DNA of 64,000 nucleotides from positions 1,414,338-1,478,337 of the forward strand of contig NZ_BMFJ01000001.1 in the NCBI RefSeq assembly GCF_014638275.1. The letters run 5' to 3'. A program made the translations under genes and the position numbers. Positions within the stretch are counted from its first letter, which is position 1; each line of letters starts with the position of its first letter. Under the pieces are notes generated by a model. It was not told the DNA's origin. It searched no databases and was given only the letters and a program-made list of their open reading frames with translations. Of the stretch, positions 1 to 9,167 are shown piece after piece. Source of the DNA: Primorskyibacter flagellatus (GTDB taxonomy: Bacteria > Pseudomonadota > Alphaproteobacteria > Rhodobacterales > Rhodobacteraceae).

Positions 1-36
1 CAGGATGTGCTGAATGCCGTGGAAGACGCCGAATGA
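1..36 (+). CDS. C-terminal end of an upstream gene (truncated by window)
   Basis: Eleven codons ending in TGA at 34-36 are open from the window edge and finish 40 bp before the next gene, on the same strand. The acidic tail (QDVLNAVEDAE) is too short to identify. In related genomes an M48-type metalloprotease often precedes this DsbA-like gene, but that is recollection of context and not something the sequence shows. Confidence 0.45.
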   Translation, partial: QDVLNAVEDAE

Positions 37-76
37 CCCCGAGACCGACACCCGTCCCCTGCCCCGGAGGCCCCAG

Positions 77-820
77 ATGACCCGACTTGTCCCCCTTGCC
101 CTGATGGGCCTGCTGGCCGCACCGGCGCAGGCGCTTGACCTGACCGCGATGAGCGAGGCCGAACGCAAGGCCTTCCGCGAGGAGGTCCGCGCCTACCTGC
201 TCGACAATCCGGAGGTCATCATGGAAGCGGTCGCCGTGCTGGAGGAACGCAAGGCCGCCGCGCAGGAAACCGACGACCTGAGCCTCGTGCGGGCGCATGC
301 GGAGGCGATCTTCAACGACGGCTTCTCCTGGGTCGGCGGCAACCCCGAAGGCGACGTGACGGTGGTGGAATTCCTCGACTACCGCTGCGGCTACTGCCGC
401 AAGGCATTTCAGGAGGTCAAGGAACTGGTCGAGGCGGATGGCAACATCCGCTTCGTGGTCAAGGAATTCCCCATCCTCGGCCAGGAGTCGCTCGACTCCT
501 CGCGCTTTGCCATCGCGACGCGGCAGGCGGCCGGGGACGAGGCCTATGCGCTGATCCACGATGCGCTGATGGACTATCGCGGGGCCACCGACGAAGCGGC
601 GCTGTCGCGTCTGGCCGAGGGGCTGGGCATCGATCCGGCTCCGGTCGTGGCCCGGCTGGAGGACCCCTCCGTGGACGAGGAGATTCGGCAGACCCGCGCG
701 CTGGCGCAGGCGCTGCAGATCAACGGCACGCCGACCTTCGTCTTCGATGAGCAGATGATCCGGGGCTATGTGCCGCTCGACGCGATGACCGAAATCGTGT
801 CGGAGCAGCGGGACGGGTGA
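77..820 (+). CDS. DsbA-family thiol:disulfide oxidoreductase, periplasmic
   Basis: A 247-residue exported thioredoxin-fold protein. The ATG at 77 is preferred over the in-frame ATG at 14 because it follows a GGAGG and opens directly into a signal peptide (residues 1-19, cleavage after APAQA). A helical N-terminal segment (about 20-75) precedes the thioredoxin/DSBA domain, which carries a CGYC redox motif at C104/C107 and the cis-proline loop NGTPTF near residue 218. DsbA-like proteins of this shape oxidise or isomerise periplasmic disulfides. Its stop overlaps the GTG start of a related gene, so the two are probably co-translated. The exact redox partner is not evident. Confidence 0.9.
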   Translation: MTRLVPLALMGLLAAPAQALDLTAMSEAERKAFREEVRAYLLDNPEVIMEAVAVLEERKAAAQETDDLSLVRAHAEAIFNDGFSWVGGNPEGDVTVVEFLDYRCGYCRKAFQEVKELVEADGNIRFVVKEFPILGQESLDSSRFAIATRQAAGDEAYALIHDALMDYRGATDEAALSRLAEGLGIDPAPVVARLEDPSVDEEIRQTRALAQALQINGTPTFVFDEQMIRGYVPLDAMTEIVSEQRDG

Positions 821-1485
821 TCCGCGCCGCTCTCCCGGCGCTGCTGCTTGCCGGACCTGTCGCGGCGGCCGGGCTGGACCTGAGCGAGGACCAGCGCGCG
901 GCCTTCGGGAAGGAGGTCCGCGCGGCGCTGCTGGCCGATCCGGACCCGGTTGCGCGCGCCCTCGAGATCGATGCGCCGGACCTCTACGCCGAGGAGGCAC
1001 AGCAGGACCTGGACCGGATCGACGACCTTGCGGCGCTGTTTGCGCCGACGCCGCGCGGCATCGGGTCGGACACGCCGCGCCTGACCATCGTCTTCTTCGA
1101 AACCTATCCCTGCGCGGCCTGCGGTACGGCCTGGGCAGAGCTGGAGGCGCTTGTCGCCCGCCATCCCGACCTCCGCGTCGAACCGCGCTTTGCCGAAAGC
1201 TCCGGGGCGGCTCGATTGCTGCTTTCCCTCCTCGATCATCAGGGTGCCGGGGCCTATCACGCGGCGCGGGCAGAGATGCTGGCGGCCGGGGATGCCGAAG
1301 GGTTGCGGGCGCTGCTGGAGACGCGGGGATGGGTTCAGGACCGCATGCTGCGCCCTGCTCCGCAGGCAGAGGCCGGGGCGTTCCGGCGGCTGGAATTCAC
1401 GGAAACGCCCGCCTACGTCTTCCCGCGCATGATGCTGCAGGGCGCGATGCCGGGGGTTGTACTGGAGAAATACGTGACGGATTAG
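817..1485 (+). CDS. Second DsbA-like thioredoxin-fold protein, divergent paralogue
   Basis: 222 residues, starting at a GTG that overlaps the previous stop codon by 4 bp. It has a signal peptide (about 1-18) followed by the same kind of short helical prefix (LDLSEDQRAAFGKEVR) as its neighbour, which suggests tandem duplication. The thioredoxin-like part keeps two cysteines as CAAC (C99/C102) and a TPAYVF segment that would be the cis-proline loop, but the helical insert is shorter and much less conserved. It may work with, or reduce, the upstream DsbA protein. Function is inferred from fold only. Confidence 0.75.
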   Translation: MIRAALPALLLAGPVAAAGLDLSEDQRAAFGKEVRAALLADPDPVARALEIDAPDLYAEEAQQDLDRIDDLAALFAPTPRGIGSDTPRLTIVFFETYPCAACGTAWAELEALVARHPDLRVEPRFAESSGAARLLLSLLDHQGAGAYHAARAEMLAAGDAEGLRALLETRGWVQDRMLRPAPQAEAGAFRRLEFTETPAYVFPRMMLQGAMPGVVLEKYVTD

Positions 1486-1572
1486 GCGGTTGGCGGAGGG
1501 ATGACGGCGCTCGGTAGTCCGATCCTCCGCCGGGTCACAGTTGGGATTGATCCGTGGGTCTCCCTGCGCGCT

Positions 1573-1632
1573 GTCATCCTCGGGTCAAGTCCGAGGATGA
1601 CCGTGTGAGGGGTGGCGGGTTGAAAACCCGCC
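1573..1632. repeat. Two adjacent palindromic intergenic repeats
   Basis: An 11-bp perfect inverted repeat (GTCATCCTCGG / CCGAGGATGAC, 7-bp spacer) at 1573-1601 is followed by an 8-bp inverted repeat (GGCGGGTT / AACCCGCC, 3-bp loop) at 1614-1632. They lie between the tail-to-tail ends of the thioredoxin pair and ispG. A variant of the first (ATCCTCTGA/TCAGAGGAT) occurs at 62767. These resemble REP-type elements common in Rhodobacteraceae and could also fold as transcript ends. Confidence 0.75.
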
Positions 1633-1690
1633 CTACGAAAGACGACGACGTCCGGACCGGCAACATCCCTGACCATCCCTGCGCAACAGG

Positions 1691-1729
1691 CCCCCTCCCC
1701 GCAGGGGAGAGGGTCAGGGTGAGGGGGCC
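1691..1729. repeat. CCCTCCCC/GGGGAGGG-type palindromic repeat
   Basis: CCCTCCCC, GCA loop, GGGGAGAGGG at 1693-1713, with a further GGGG run after it. The same family recurs at 58696-58718 and twice within 59469-59566. It sits just before the 3' end of ispG. Confidence 0.65.
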
Positions 1730-1752
1730 GCGCCGGCCCCGGTACAAGTCCC

Positions 1753-2880
1753 CTACTCCGCCGCTTCTTTCGCCCCCTGCGCCTCGATCTCCGCGGCCCG
1801 TTTTTCGACCTGCTCGACGATGTGGTCGATCATCCGGTCATTGCCCAGCTTGTGGCTCTGCTGTCCCGCCAGGTAGACCATGCCGGACCCGGCCCCGCCG
1901 CCGGTGAAGCCGACGTCGGTCATCAGGGCCTCTCCGGGGCCGTTGACGACGCAGCCGATGATCGACAGGGACATCGGCGTCTTGATGTGCTCCAGCCGCT
2001 TTTCCAGCGTCTCGACCGTCTTGATGACGTCGAACCCCTGCCTCGCGCATGAAGGGCAGGAGATGATGTTGACCCCCCGGTGACGCAGGCCCAGAGACTT
2101 CAGCATCTCGAACCCGACTTTCACTTCCTCAACAGGATCCGCGGAAAGTGACACTCTGAGCGTGTCTCCGATACCCATCCACAACAAATTGCCCATGCCG
2201 ATGGCCGACTTGATGGTGCCGGACATGAGCCCCCCGGCCTCCGTTATCCCAAGGTGGATCGGGGCGTCCGTTGCCTCGGCCAGCTGCTGGTAGGCGGCGG
2301 CGGCCATGAAGACGTCCGAAGCCTTCACGGAGATCTTGAACTCGTGAAAATCGTGATCCTGAAGGATGCGGATGTGGTCCAGCCCGGATTCCACCATCGC
2401 GTCGGGACACGGCTCGCCGTACTTCTCCAGCAGGTGCTTCTCCAGCGATCCGGCGTTCACGCCGATCCGGATCGAACAGCCATGGTCCTTCGCGGCCTGC
2501 ACGACCTCCGCCACCCGCTTCGCGTCGCCGATATTGCCCGGGTTGATGCGCAGGCAGGCAGCGCCGGCCTCTGCGGCCTCGATCGCACGCTTGTAGTGGA
2601 AATGGATGTCCGCAACGACCGGCACCGGGCTTTCGCGCACGATCTCCTTCAGCGCCCGGGTCGCCGCCTGATCGGGGGTGGAGACGCGCACGATATCCGC
2701 CCCCGCATCCGCCGCCCGCTGAATCTGTGCCACCGTCGCCGCGACGTCCGACGTATCGGTGTTGGTCATCGTCTGGACGGAAATCGGGGCGCCGCCGCCG
2801 ACCGGCACGCTGCCGACCATGATCCGGCGGCTTTGGCGGCGGTCGATGTTGCGCCAGGGGCGGACGGGATTGTGCGACAT
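1753..2880 (-). CDS. ispG: (E)-4-hydroxy-3-methylbut-2-enyl-diphosphate synthase IspG (GcpE)
   Basis: 375 residues, full length for IspG. It converts ME-cPP to HMBPP in the methylerythritol phosphate isoprenoid pathway using a [4Fe-4S] cluster. The N-terminal TIM barrel carries the conserved [10 protein letters not shown] segment. The C-terminal domain carries the cluster ligands in [13 protein letters not shown] and [11 protein letters not shown]. The start at 2880 gives the usual [15 protein letters not shown] opening. The preceding gene on this strand is the RodZ-like protein, 110 bp upstream. The pathway enzyme dxr is also in this window (40771-41943). Confidence 0.98.
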   Translation of the reverse strand: MSHNPVRPWRNIDRRQSRRIMVGSVPVGGGAPISVQTMTNTDTSDVAATVAQIQRAADAGADIVRVSTPDQAATRALKEIVRESPVPVVADIHFHYKRAIEAAEAGAACLRINPGNIGDAKRVAEVVQAAKDHGCSIRIGVNAGSLEKHLLEKYGEPCPDAMVESGLDHIRILQDHDFHEFKISVKASDVFMAAAAYQQLAEATDAPIHLGITEAGGLMSGTIKSAIGMGNLLWMGIGDTLRVSLSADPVEEVKVGFEMLKSLGLRHRGVNIISCPSCARQGFDVIKTVETLEKRLEHIKTPMSLSIIGCVVNGPGEALMTDVGFTGGGAGSGMVYLAGQQSHKLGNDRMIDHIVEQVEKRAAEIEAQGAKEAAE

Positions 2881-2990
2881 GGGGACCTCTGCGGCATTCG
2901 CTCGGGCGCAGGCATACTATGGCAAACGGCCCGGAGCAATGCGTCGGGCCGGTCGGGCCGCATCACGGGCCCGCGATCAGTCGCCAGGGA

Positions 2991-4229
2991 TCAGTCGGAA
3001 GGGCCGTCCAGCAGTTTCGCCTTGGCGAGCATCACCTCTTCGGCCACCGGATCGGCGGTCAGGTCGGCGACCGCGTAGGCATCCTTCATCGCCGTGCTGT
3101 CGAGCGCGATGTTGCGGATCGTCTGGGTGCCGGGGCCAAGCGGGCCACGGAGCTGTCCTTCGACCGAAACATAAAGCGACCCGGACATGCCGGCGCGCAG
3201 CAGCGGCGGCTCTTCGGTCAGCGGAACCTGGTATTCCTCACCCGCGTCGAGGATCTTTTCGAAGACGACAGTGCCGTCCGCGGCGCTGACACGAACCCAG
3301 GCGGGGCGCACGGCAACGAGCGTGACTCCGGGACCGACGTTTTCGGTGACCCGCGGGGTGGTCTGGGTGGCATCCTCTGCCGCAAGTCCCGCAAGTGCGG
3401 CGGCAACGGCACGGTCCTCGGCGGTTCCGGCCAGGGTGACCTCACCCTCGGAGCGTTCCGCGATGGTGCCGACCTCGGACGGGTTCAGCGTGGAAATCGG
3501 CGCGTCGCGCGCAACCAGAACCGGGATGTCCAGCGCCTCGGGACGGTACAGACGGTCGAGCCCTTCGCTTGCCCGCGCGGAGGTCGAGACGCGCTCGGGC
3601 GACTCGGGCAGCGTGCCACCGGGCACGGCCTGGATCGGATCAAGATCGCTCAGCACGTCGGGGGCCTGTTCGACGGGTGCGAACTGGACGCGCTGCACCT
3701 CGGTCAGGATGGACCAGCCGCCGTAGCCAAGTACGCCGATCAGGGCGACCAGCACCGCGACGGAACCAAGGGCACCGGGTTCGATCCGCGCGAAAATGCT
3801 CTCCCGTTCCGGCAGGAAGGGGGTGGCGGAGGCCAGCGGATCGCCGGATTTCTTCGCCTGTACCGGGGCCGCAACGCGCGGCTTGCGCACGCCGGAGGCC
3901 GCTTCGGACATGCCGTGCGCGGTGGCAAAGCCGCTTTCGGCGCAGAACTGCGCGAAGGCGCGGTCCGGGTCGATGTTCAGGTAACGCGCGTAGGAGCGGA
4001 CGTAGCCGGCAATGAATCCGGGCGTTTCGAATGCGTCGGGATCGCAGTTTTCGATCGCGGAAATATAGGAGGCCTTGATGCGGAGTTCGCGCTGCACGTC
4101 GAGCAGCGACTTGCCCATGGTAGCGCGTTCGCCGCGCATCATGTCGCCAAGTCTCAGCTCGTAATCGTCAAATCCCTTCGGCTGGTCCTCTTCCAGACCC
4201 AGCTTGGGTTTTGCCTTGCGCCGTATCAT
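2991..4229 (-). CDS. RodZ-like cytoskeletal/transcription-factor-fold membrane protein (HTH + DUF4115)
   Basis: About 412 residues from the ATG at 4229; an upstream GTG at 4268 would add 13 residues of unlikely sequence. An N-terminal Xre-type helix-turn-helix (GLRLGDMMRGERATMGKSL... with ISAIENCDPDAFE) is typical of RodZ. It is followed by a linker, one membrane span (ALGSVAVLVALIGVLGYGGW), and a periplasmic region ending in a DUF4115 beta-sandwich (VRPAWVRVSAADGTVVFEK). RodZ links MreB to the membrane in rod-shape control. The pairing with ispG is common in alphaproteobacteria. A 7-bp inverted repeat lies just upstream. Confidence 0.88.
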   Translation of the reverse strand: MIRRKAKPKLGLEEDQPKGFDDYELRLGDMMRGERATMGKSLLDVQRELRIKASYISAIENCDPDAFETPGFIAGYVRSYARYLNIDPDRAFAQFCAESGFATAHGMSEAASGVRKPRVAAPVQAKKSGDPLASATPFLPERESIFARIEPGALGSVAVLVALIGVLGYGGWSILTEVQRVQFAPVEQAPDVLSDLDPIQAVPGGTLPESPERVSTSARASEGLDRLYRPEALDIPVLVARDAPISTLNPSEVGTIAERSEGEVTLAGTAEDRAVAAALAGLAAEDATQTTPRVTENVGPGVTLVAVRPAWVRVSAADGTVVFEKILDAGEEYQVPLTEEPPLLRAGMSGSLYVSVEGQLRGPLGPGTQTIRNIALDSTAMKDAYAVADLTADPVAEEVMLAKAKLLDGPSD

Positions 4230-4282
4230 GCAGCTGCCCCGTCCGCGAGTGTGCCGACTCGATTTCACCCCGATTCGAGTCC

Positions 4283-4303
4283 GGCTCTTTGTTTACAAGA
4301 GCC
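4283..4303 (-). promoter_or_regulatory. Inverted repeat upstream of the RodZ-like gene
   Basis: GGCTCTT and AAGAGCC, 7-bp arms with a 7-bp AT-rich centre, lie 54-74 bp upstream of the proposed start at 4229. It could be an operator or a leader hairpin. No regulator is assigned. Confidence 0.4.
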
Positions 4304-4454
4304 TAACACGATTCAAGGAGTAATCCAGAAAAACGCGCCGTCCCCGGCCGTGTTTCGCGCTATCGCGCCGATTCCCTTTGCAACAGGGTTACCACAAGGG
4401 GTTGTGGTGTTGGCTGAGACGACCCACAAGCGGAGGTCCGCCGATCCCCCCTCC

Positions 4455-5678
4455 TCAGCCGGCCAGTTCCTGCCGGTTCAGGGCGCAGTGCGACCAGAGC
4501 GCATCCATCGCGCGCACCAGCGCGTCGATCTCTTTCGGGCCGTGCACGGGGGACGGGGTAAAGCGCAGTCGCTCCGTCCCGCGGGGCACGGTCGGGTAGT
4601 TGATCGGCTGGACGTAGATGCCGTGGTCTTCCAGCAGCATGTCCGACAGCATCTTGGTATGCACCGGATTGCCGACCGTCACCGGGACGATATGACTGCC
4701 GTGGTCGATCAGCGGAAGGCCAAGCGCCTTGAACCGGGTCTTGAGGATCGACGCCTGCTGCTGATGCAGATCGCGCAGCGCCTGGTCAGTCTTCAGATGC
4801 CGGACAGAAGCCGCCGCCCCCGCCGCGACCGCGGGCGGCAGCGAGGTGGTGAAGATGAAGCCCGGCGCATAGGACCGGATCGCGTCGCACATCTTTTCCG
4901 ATGCCGCGATGTAGCCGCCCATGACGCCGTAGGCTTTGGCGAGCGTGCCGTTGATGATGTCGATGCGGTGCGCCAGCCGGTCGCGTTCGCTGACCCCGCC
5001 GCCGCGCGGGCCGTACATGCCGACGGCGTGGACCTCGTCGATATAGGTCAGCGCGTTGAATTCGTCGGCCAGGTCACAGAAGGCCTCCGTCGGGCCGAAA
5101 TCCCCGTCCATGGAGTAGATGGATTCGAAGGCGATAAGCTTGGGCGCGGCGGGATCGTCCGCCTCCAGCAGTTCACGCAGGTGGTCGACGTCGTTGTGGC
5201 GGAAGATCCGCTTGGCCCCGCCGTTGCGGCGCACGCCCTCGATCATGGAGGCGTGGTTGAGCGCGTCGGAATAGATGATGAGGCCGGGGAACAGCTTGGG
5301 CAGCGTCGACAGAGTCGCGTCGTTGGCGATGTAGGCCGAGGTGAACAGCAGCGCCGCTTCCTTGCCGTGCAGATCCGCCAGCTCCGTCTCGAGCGCCTTG
5401 TGGTAGAGCGTCGTGCCCGAGATGTTGCGCGTCCCGCCGGAGCCCGCGCCGACCTCGTCGATGGCGTCGTGCATCGCGGACAGGACGACCGGGTGCTGCC
5501 CCATGCCGAGATAGTCGTTGCCGCACCAGACCGTCACCGGCTTCTGGCTGCCGTCGGGGCGGGACCAGGTGGCGTGGGGGAACTGCCCCTTGTGGCGCAC
5601 GATGTCGATGAAGGTCCGGTAACGGCCTTCTTCATGCAACTGGCCGAGGGCCTGGTCGAGCTGAGCCTCGTAGGTCAC
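4455..5678 (-). CDS. hemA: 5-aminolevulinate synthase
   Basis: 407 residues, the full ALAS length. It condenses glycine and succinyl-CoA to 5-aminolevulinate, the first step of haem and tetrapyrrole synthesis in alphaproteobacteria, with pyridoxal phosphate. Visible motifs are [11 protein letters not shown], the glycine-loop [23 protein letters not shown] with the PLP-pairing Asp, and the Schiff-base lysine K248 in NGTLAKAYG. It is monocistronic by spacing. A consensus FNR-type site lies about 140 bp upstream of the start, fitting oxygen-dependent control of hemA as known in Rhodobacter. Confidence 0.98.
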   Translation of the reverse strand: MTYEAQLDQALGQLHEEGRYRTFIDIVRHKGQFPHATWSRPDGSQKPVTVWCGNDYLGMGQHPVVLSAMHDAIDEVGAGSGGTRNISGTTLYHKALETELADLHGKEAALLFTSAYIANDATLSTLPKLFPGLIIYSDALNHASMIEGVRRNGGAKRIFRHNDVDHLRELLEADDPAAPKLIAFESIYSMDGDFGPTEAFCDLADEFNALTYIDEVHAVGMYGPRGGGVSERDRLAHRIDIINGTLAKAYGVMGGYIAASEKMCDAIRSYAPGFIFTTSLPPAVAAGAAASVRHLKTDQALRDLHQQQASILKTRFKALGLPLIDHGSHIVPVTVGNPVHTKMLSDMLLEDHGIYVQPINYPTVPRGTERLRFTPSPVHGPKEIDALVRAMDALWSHCALNRQELAG

Positions 5679-5818
5679 GGGCGGTCCTCCTTGGTCTTCG
5701 CGCGGCCCCGAACCGGGGGGCGGCGGTCCGGTGCTAGCACCGTCGGGTCGGAATTGGAACGGTTTTAAGTCCGTACCGGCTTCACGGGCAGGTTACAAAT
5801 TGCCGCCCCCCTCTGCCC

Positions 5819-5832
5819 TTGATCCACGTCAA
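5819..5832. promoter_or_regulatory. FNR/FnrL-type box (TTGATCCACGTCAA)
   Basis: The 14-bp sequence matches the FNR consensus TTGAT-N4-ATCAA with one mismatch (GTCAA for ATCAA). It sits in the 316-bp gap between divergent hemA and the EamA gene, 141 bp from the hemA start and 163 bp from the other. hemA is a known FnrL target in Rhodobacter, so hemA is the likelier target. The rest of the gap shows no coding potential. Confidence 0.65.
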
Positions 5833-5994
5833 ACCCGCGCGGGTTCCGCACCTGTGGCGTTGCAAAAACATTTCAGTATGGTTTCCAGACGGTTAGCGAA
5901 TACGCCCCGTGCGACCGCGTGCCGCGCAGCAAAGGCCGCTGGACACCGCCCGGCCCGCTGCTAGGGTCGCGCGGCTGAGAAAGGCCCCTGCCCC

Positions 5995-6885
5995 ATGACG
6001 CTTCCCGCCCAGACCGACACGGCGCCCGCCGTCCCCGCGCTGCGTGCGGCGCTCTGGATGCTGGGGGCCATCGGGTGCTTCCTGACCATGGCCGTGGCCG
6101 GGCGGGTGCTGGCGGCGGAACTCGACACGTTCGAGATCATGACATGGCGCAGCCTGACCGGCGTGGTCATCATCTGCCTCGTCATCACCGCCCGGTCGGC
6201 CTGGGGACAGGTCAGCACGCACCGGTTCGGGCTGCACGTTCTGCGCAACGTGGCGCATTTCACCGGGCAGAACCTCTGGTTCTACGCCATCACGGTGATC
6301 CCGCTGGCACAGGTCTTCGCGCTGGAATTCACCTCTCCGCTCTGGGTGCTGATGCTGTCACCCCTGCTGCTCGGAGAGCGGATGACGCGGCGGCGGATGC
6401 TCAGCGGACTGGTCGGGTTCGCCGGGATCCTGCTGATTACCCGGCCGGGCGCGCAGGCGCTGTCACCGGGGCTGATCGCGGCGGCGCTCTGCGCCATCGG
6501 GTTTGCCGGGACGATCATGTCGACCAAGCGGCTGACGCGCGACGTTTCCACCATGAACATCCTGTTCTGGCTGACGGTGATGCAGGCCGTCTTCGGTCTG
6601 GTCTGCGGCGGGATCGACGGGGATTTCGCGCATCCCTCCGCCGCGCTCTGGCCTGCCGCCGTGCTTGTCGGGGTCGCGGGGCTCGCCGCGCATTTCTGCG
6701 TGACGACGGCGCTGTCGATCGCGCCCGCATCCATCGTCGCGCCGATGGACTTCCTGCGGCTTCCGGCAGCGGCGGTGCTGGGCCTGCTGGTCTACGGAGA
6801 GGCGCTGGACCCGCTGGTGCTGATCGGCGCGGCGGTGATCTTCGGTGCGAATTACGCCAATATCCGGGGCGAGCGACGTGCATGA
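5995..6885 (+). CDS. DMT-superfamily transporter (EamA domains)
   Basis: 296 residues with about ten hydrophobic segments arranged as two EamA repeats, the usual size of drug/metabolite exporters. It starts at ATG 5995. The first repeat carries the typical FEIMTWRSLTGVV segment. Family members export amino acids, purines or other metabolites, and the substrate cannot be read from sequence. A second EamA gene follows 51 bp downstream on the same strand, so they may form a pair. Confidence 0.9.
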   Translation: MTLPAQTDTAPAVPALRAALWMLGAIGCFLTMAVAGRVLAAELDTFEIMTWRSLTGVVIICLVITARSAWGQVSTHRFGLHVLRNVAHFTGQNLWFYAITVIPLAQVFALEFTSPLWVLMLSPLLLGERMTRRRMLSGLVGFAGILLITRPGAQALSPGLIAAALCAIGFAGTIMSTKRLTRDVSTMNILFWLTVMQAVFGLVCGGIDGDFAHPSAALWPAAVLVGVAGLAAHFCVTTALSIAPASIVAPMDFLRLPAAAVLGLLVYGEALDPLVLIGAAVIFGANYANIRGERRA

Positions 6886-6936
6886 TTGCACATATTCCGG
6901 GTTGCCTGTCCCGTGGCGCGGGACGCTAATGCGCCC

Positions 6937-7848
6937 ATGACACAGCAGAAATCCATGTCCGGCGTGGCCTGGGCGCAGCTTCTCCTCCTGGCGCTGATCT
7001 GGGGCGGGTCCTTCCTGTCCACCCGCATCGCGCTGGACGAGATCGGGCCGTTCACCGCCGTGATGCACCGCTGCCTCTGGGCGATGCTGGTGCTCTGGGC
7101 GGCGGTGCTGCTGTCGGGCAAGGCGATCCCGAGGGAGCCGCGGGTCTGGGGCGCCTTCCTTGTCATGGGCGTGCTGAACAACGTCCTGCCCTTCTTCTTC
7201 CTGGCCTGGGGACAGCTGCATATCGAAAGCGGGCTGACGGCGATCTTCAACTCCTTCACCGCCGTCTTCGGGGTGGTGATCGCGGCCATCGCCTTTGCGG
7301 ACGAGAAACTGACCGGACGCAAGCTGGCAGGCGTCGCCTTTGGCGTGACCGGGGTGGCGGTGGCCATGGGGCTGGATACGCTGCGCCATATCGACCTGCG
7401 CTCGCTCGGCCAGCTGTCGGTGCTTTGCGCGACGCTGTGCTACGCGCTCGGGGGCAGCTACGGGCGGGCGAAGCTGTCGCATCTGCCACCGCAGGTTGCG
7501 GCGGCGGGCATGCTGACCGGGTCCACGCTGGTCATGATCCCGCTGGCCTGGGCGACCGAGGGCGCGCCGACCCTGGCGCTGGAACCGCGGACCTGGGCGG
7601 CGATCGCCTACTACAGCATGTTCGCGACGGCGGTGGCCTATCTCCTTTACTACTCCATCCTCGCCAAGGCGGGCAGCGGCAACCTGATGCTGGTGACGCT
7701 TCTTCTGGTGCCCGTGGCGGTCCTGCTGGGCCATTTCGTGCTGGGAGAGGTGCTGATGCCGCGCCATCTGATCGGCTTCGCAATCATCGCGGCCGGGCTG
7801 GTGGTGATCGACGGTCGGCTGGTCCGAAGGCTGCGCGGCCGGGTCTGA
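6937..7848 (+). CDS. DMT-superfamily transporter (EamA domains), second copy
   Basis: 303 residues from the ATG at 6937; upstream in-frame codons to 6886 look non-coding. It shows about ten membrane spans, the characteristic LIWGGSFLSTRIALDEIGP opening and a second EamA repeat with FATAVAYLLYYSILAKAGS. It is clearly a different subgroup from the gene before it, so this is not a recent duplication. Substrate unknown. Confidence 0.9.
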   Translation: MTQQKSMSGVAWAQLLLLALIWGGSFLSTRIALDEIGPFTAVMHRCLWAMLVLWAAVLLSGKAIPREPRVWGAFLVMGVLNNVLPFFFLAWGQLHIESGLTAIFNSFTAVFGVVIAAIAFADEKLTGRKLAGVAFGVTGVAVAMGLDTLRHIDLRSLGQLSVLCATLCYALGGSYGRAKLSHLPPQVAAAGMLTGSTLVMIPLAWATEGAPTLALEPRTWAAIAYYSMFATAVAYLLYYSILAKAGSGNLMLVTLLLVPVAVLLGHFVLGEVLMPRHLIGFAIIAAGLVVIDGRLVRRLRGRV

Positions 7849-7895
7849 CAGACCCGGGCCATCCGGTGCCGTAGGGTTACGTAAACATGCCGCCA

Positions 7896-7921
7896 CGTCA
7901 ACTTGCTGTAACAGATTGACG
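7896..7921. promoter_or_regulatory. Inverted repeat upstream of FadL-type gene
   Basis: CGTCAA and TTGACG arms, 14 bp apart, with an inner CTGT/ACAG symmetry, lie 70-95 bp upstream of the GTG start at 7991. The position suits an operator. No specific regulator can be named. Confidence 0.35.
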
Positions 7922-7990
7922 ACAACCTTGGCGTGTCGTCACCATGGCAGAACCCCTCGCGGGGTGTCACATCCATGGGAGGTAAGGATC

Positions 7991-9070
7991 GTGAACAAGA
8001 CCTTCTGGCCCGCCGCAACCGCGGCGACCATCTGCCTTGCCGGCGCCGCTCAGGCCGGCGGCATCGAACGCACCACGCAGTCCAGCGCCATTCTCTTTGC
8101 CCAGGGCAACCGGGTGGAGCTGAGCTATGCTGTAGTCACCCCGTCGATCTCCGGTACGGCGATCACCGCCATCCCGAACGTCGCGGACCGCTACGGGCTG
8201 CCGGGGCTGGCGATGAAGATGGACATCAACGAACAGCTGTCCTTTGCGCTGATCTACGACCGGCCCTTCGGCGCGGACGTGGTCTATGACGCGGCCAACC
8301 CGATGTTCGGGGGCACGCTCGCCAAGGCCGAAACCCACGCCCTGACCGCGCTCGCCCGCTACAAGTTCGACGACCGCATCAGCGTCTTCGGCGGCCTGCG
8401 CGCGCAGCGGGCCGAGGGGCAGATCCACCTGCAGGGCGCCGCCTATGGCGCGGCGAGCGGCTATGACGCGCAACTCGCCTCCGACTGGGGTGTCGGTTAC
8501 GTCGTGGGCGCGGCCTATGAAATTCCGGACATCGCGCTCCGCGTCGCGCTGACCTACAACTCCGCCATCAAGCACGACTTCGACACGCGCGAGAACATCG
8601 CGCCGGGCGTCGTCTCCACCACCGAGGTGAAGACCCCGCAGAGCATCAACCTCGACTTCCAGACCGGGATCGCGAAGGACACGCTGCTCATGGCGTCGAT
8701 CAGATGGGCCGAACATTCGGCCTTCCGGATCAAGCCGACCGCGATCAACACCGACCTCGTGTCGCTGGACGACACCACGACCTATTCGCTTGGCGTCGCA
8801 CGCCGGTTCACCCCGGAATTCGCCGCCTCGCTCACCGTCGGCTACGAGAAGGAGGGCGACCCGCTCGTCAGCCCGCTGGCCCCGACGAACGGGCGCAAGT
8901 CGATCACGCTCGGCGCCAGCTACAAGCTGTCGGACACGGTCGAACTGTCGGGCGGGATCAGCAAGATCTGGGTCGGCGACGCACAGCCCGCGACGGGCGG
9001 TGTGGGCCGGGGGCTGTTCACCGACAACTCCGTCACCGCCGTCGGGCTGAAGATCGCCTATACGTTCTGA
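7991..9070 (+). CDS. OmpP1/FadL-family outer-membrane transport protein
   Basis: 359 residues from a GTG at 7991, chosen because GGGAGGTAAGG precedes it at proper spacing and it begins the signal peptide (VNKTFWPAATAATICLAGAAQA). The mature protein is a beta-barrel with alternating strands and a terminal aromatic (KIAYTF) typical of BAM substrates. FadL relatives take up long-chain fatty acids or other hydrophobic compounds across the outer membrane. It is shorter than E. coli FadL (about 420), and the hatch region is less obvious. The substrate is inferred only from family. Confidence 0.85.
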   Translation: MNKTFWPAATAATICLAGAAQAGGIERTTQSSAILFAQGNRVELSYAVVTPSISGTAITAIPNVADRYGLPGLAMKMDINEQLSFALIYDRPFGADVVYDAANPMFGGTLAKAETHALTALARYKFDDRISVFGGLRAQRAEGQIHLQGAAYGAASGYDAQLASDWGVGYVVGAAYEIPDIALRVALTYNSAIKHDFDTRENIAPGVVSTTEVKTPQSINLDFQTGIAKDTLLMASIRWAEHSAFRIKPTAINTDLVSLDDTTTYSLGVARRFTPEFAASLTVGYEKEGDPLVSPLAPTNGRKSITLGASYKLSDTVELSGGISKIWVGDAQPATGGVGRGLFTDNSVTAVGLKIAYTF

Positions 9071-9167
9071 CCTCGGCTCCCCCGCTCCGGCGGGGGGACG
9101 CCATTCCCCATTTGACCCTGCCCCCGCCGCCCCTTAGCTAGGGGCGGACAAGTGGCAGAGGGGTCGC

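Noticed and set aside
2919..5768. Very long plus-strand open frame opposite rodZ-like and hemA (949 codons)
   Set aside because: It is the antisense of two certain genes; composition is Arg/Gly/His-rich without domains. High GC content makes such frames common.
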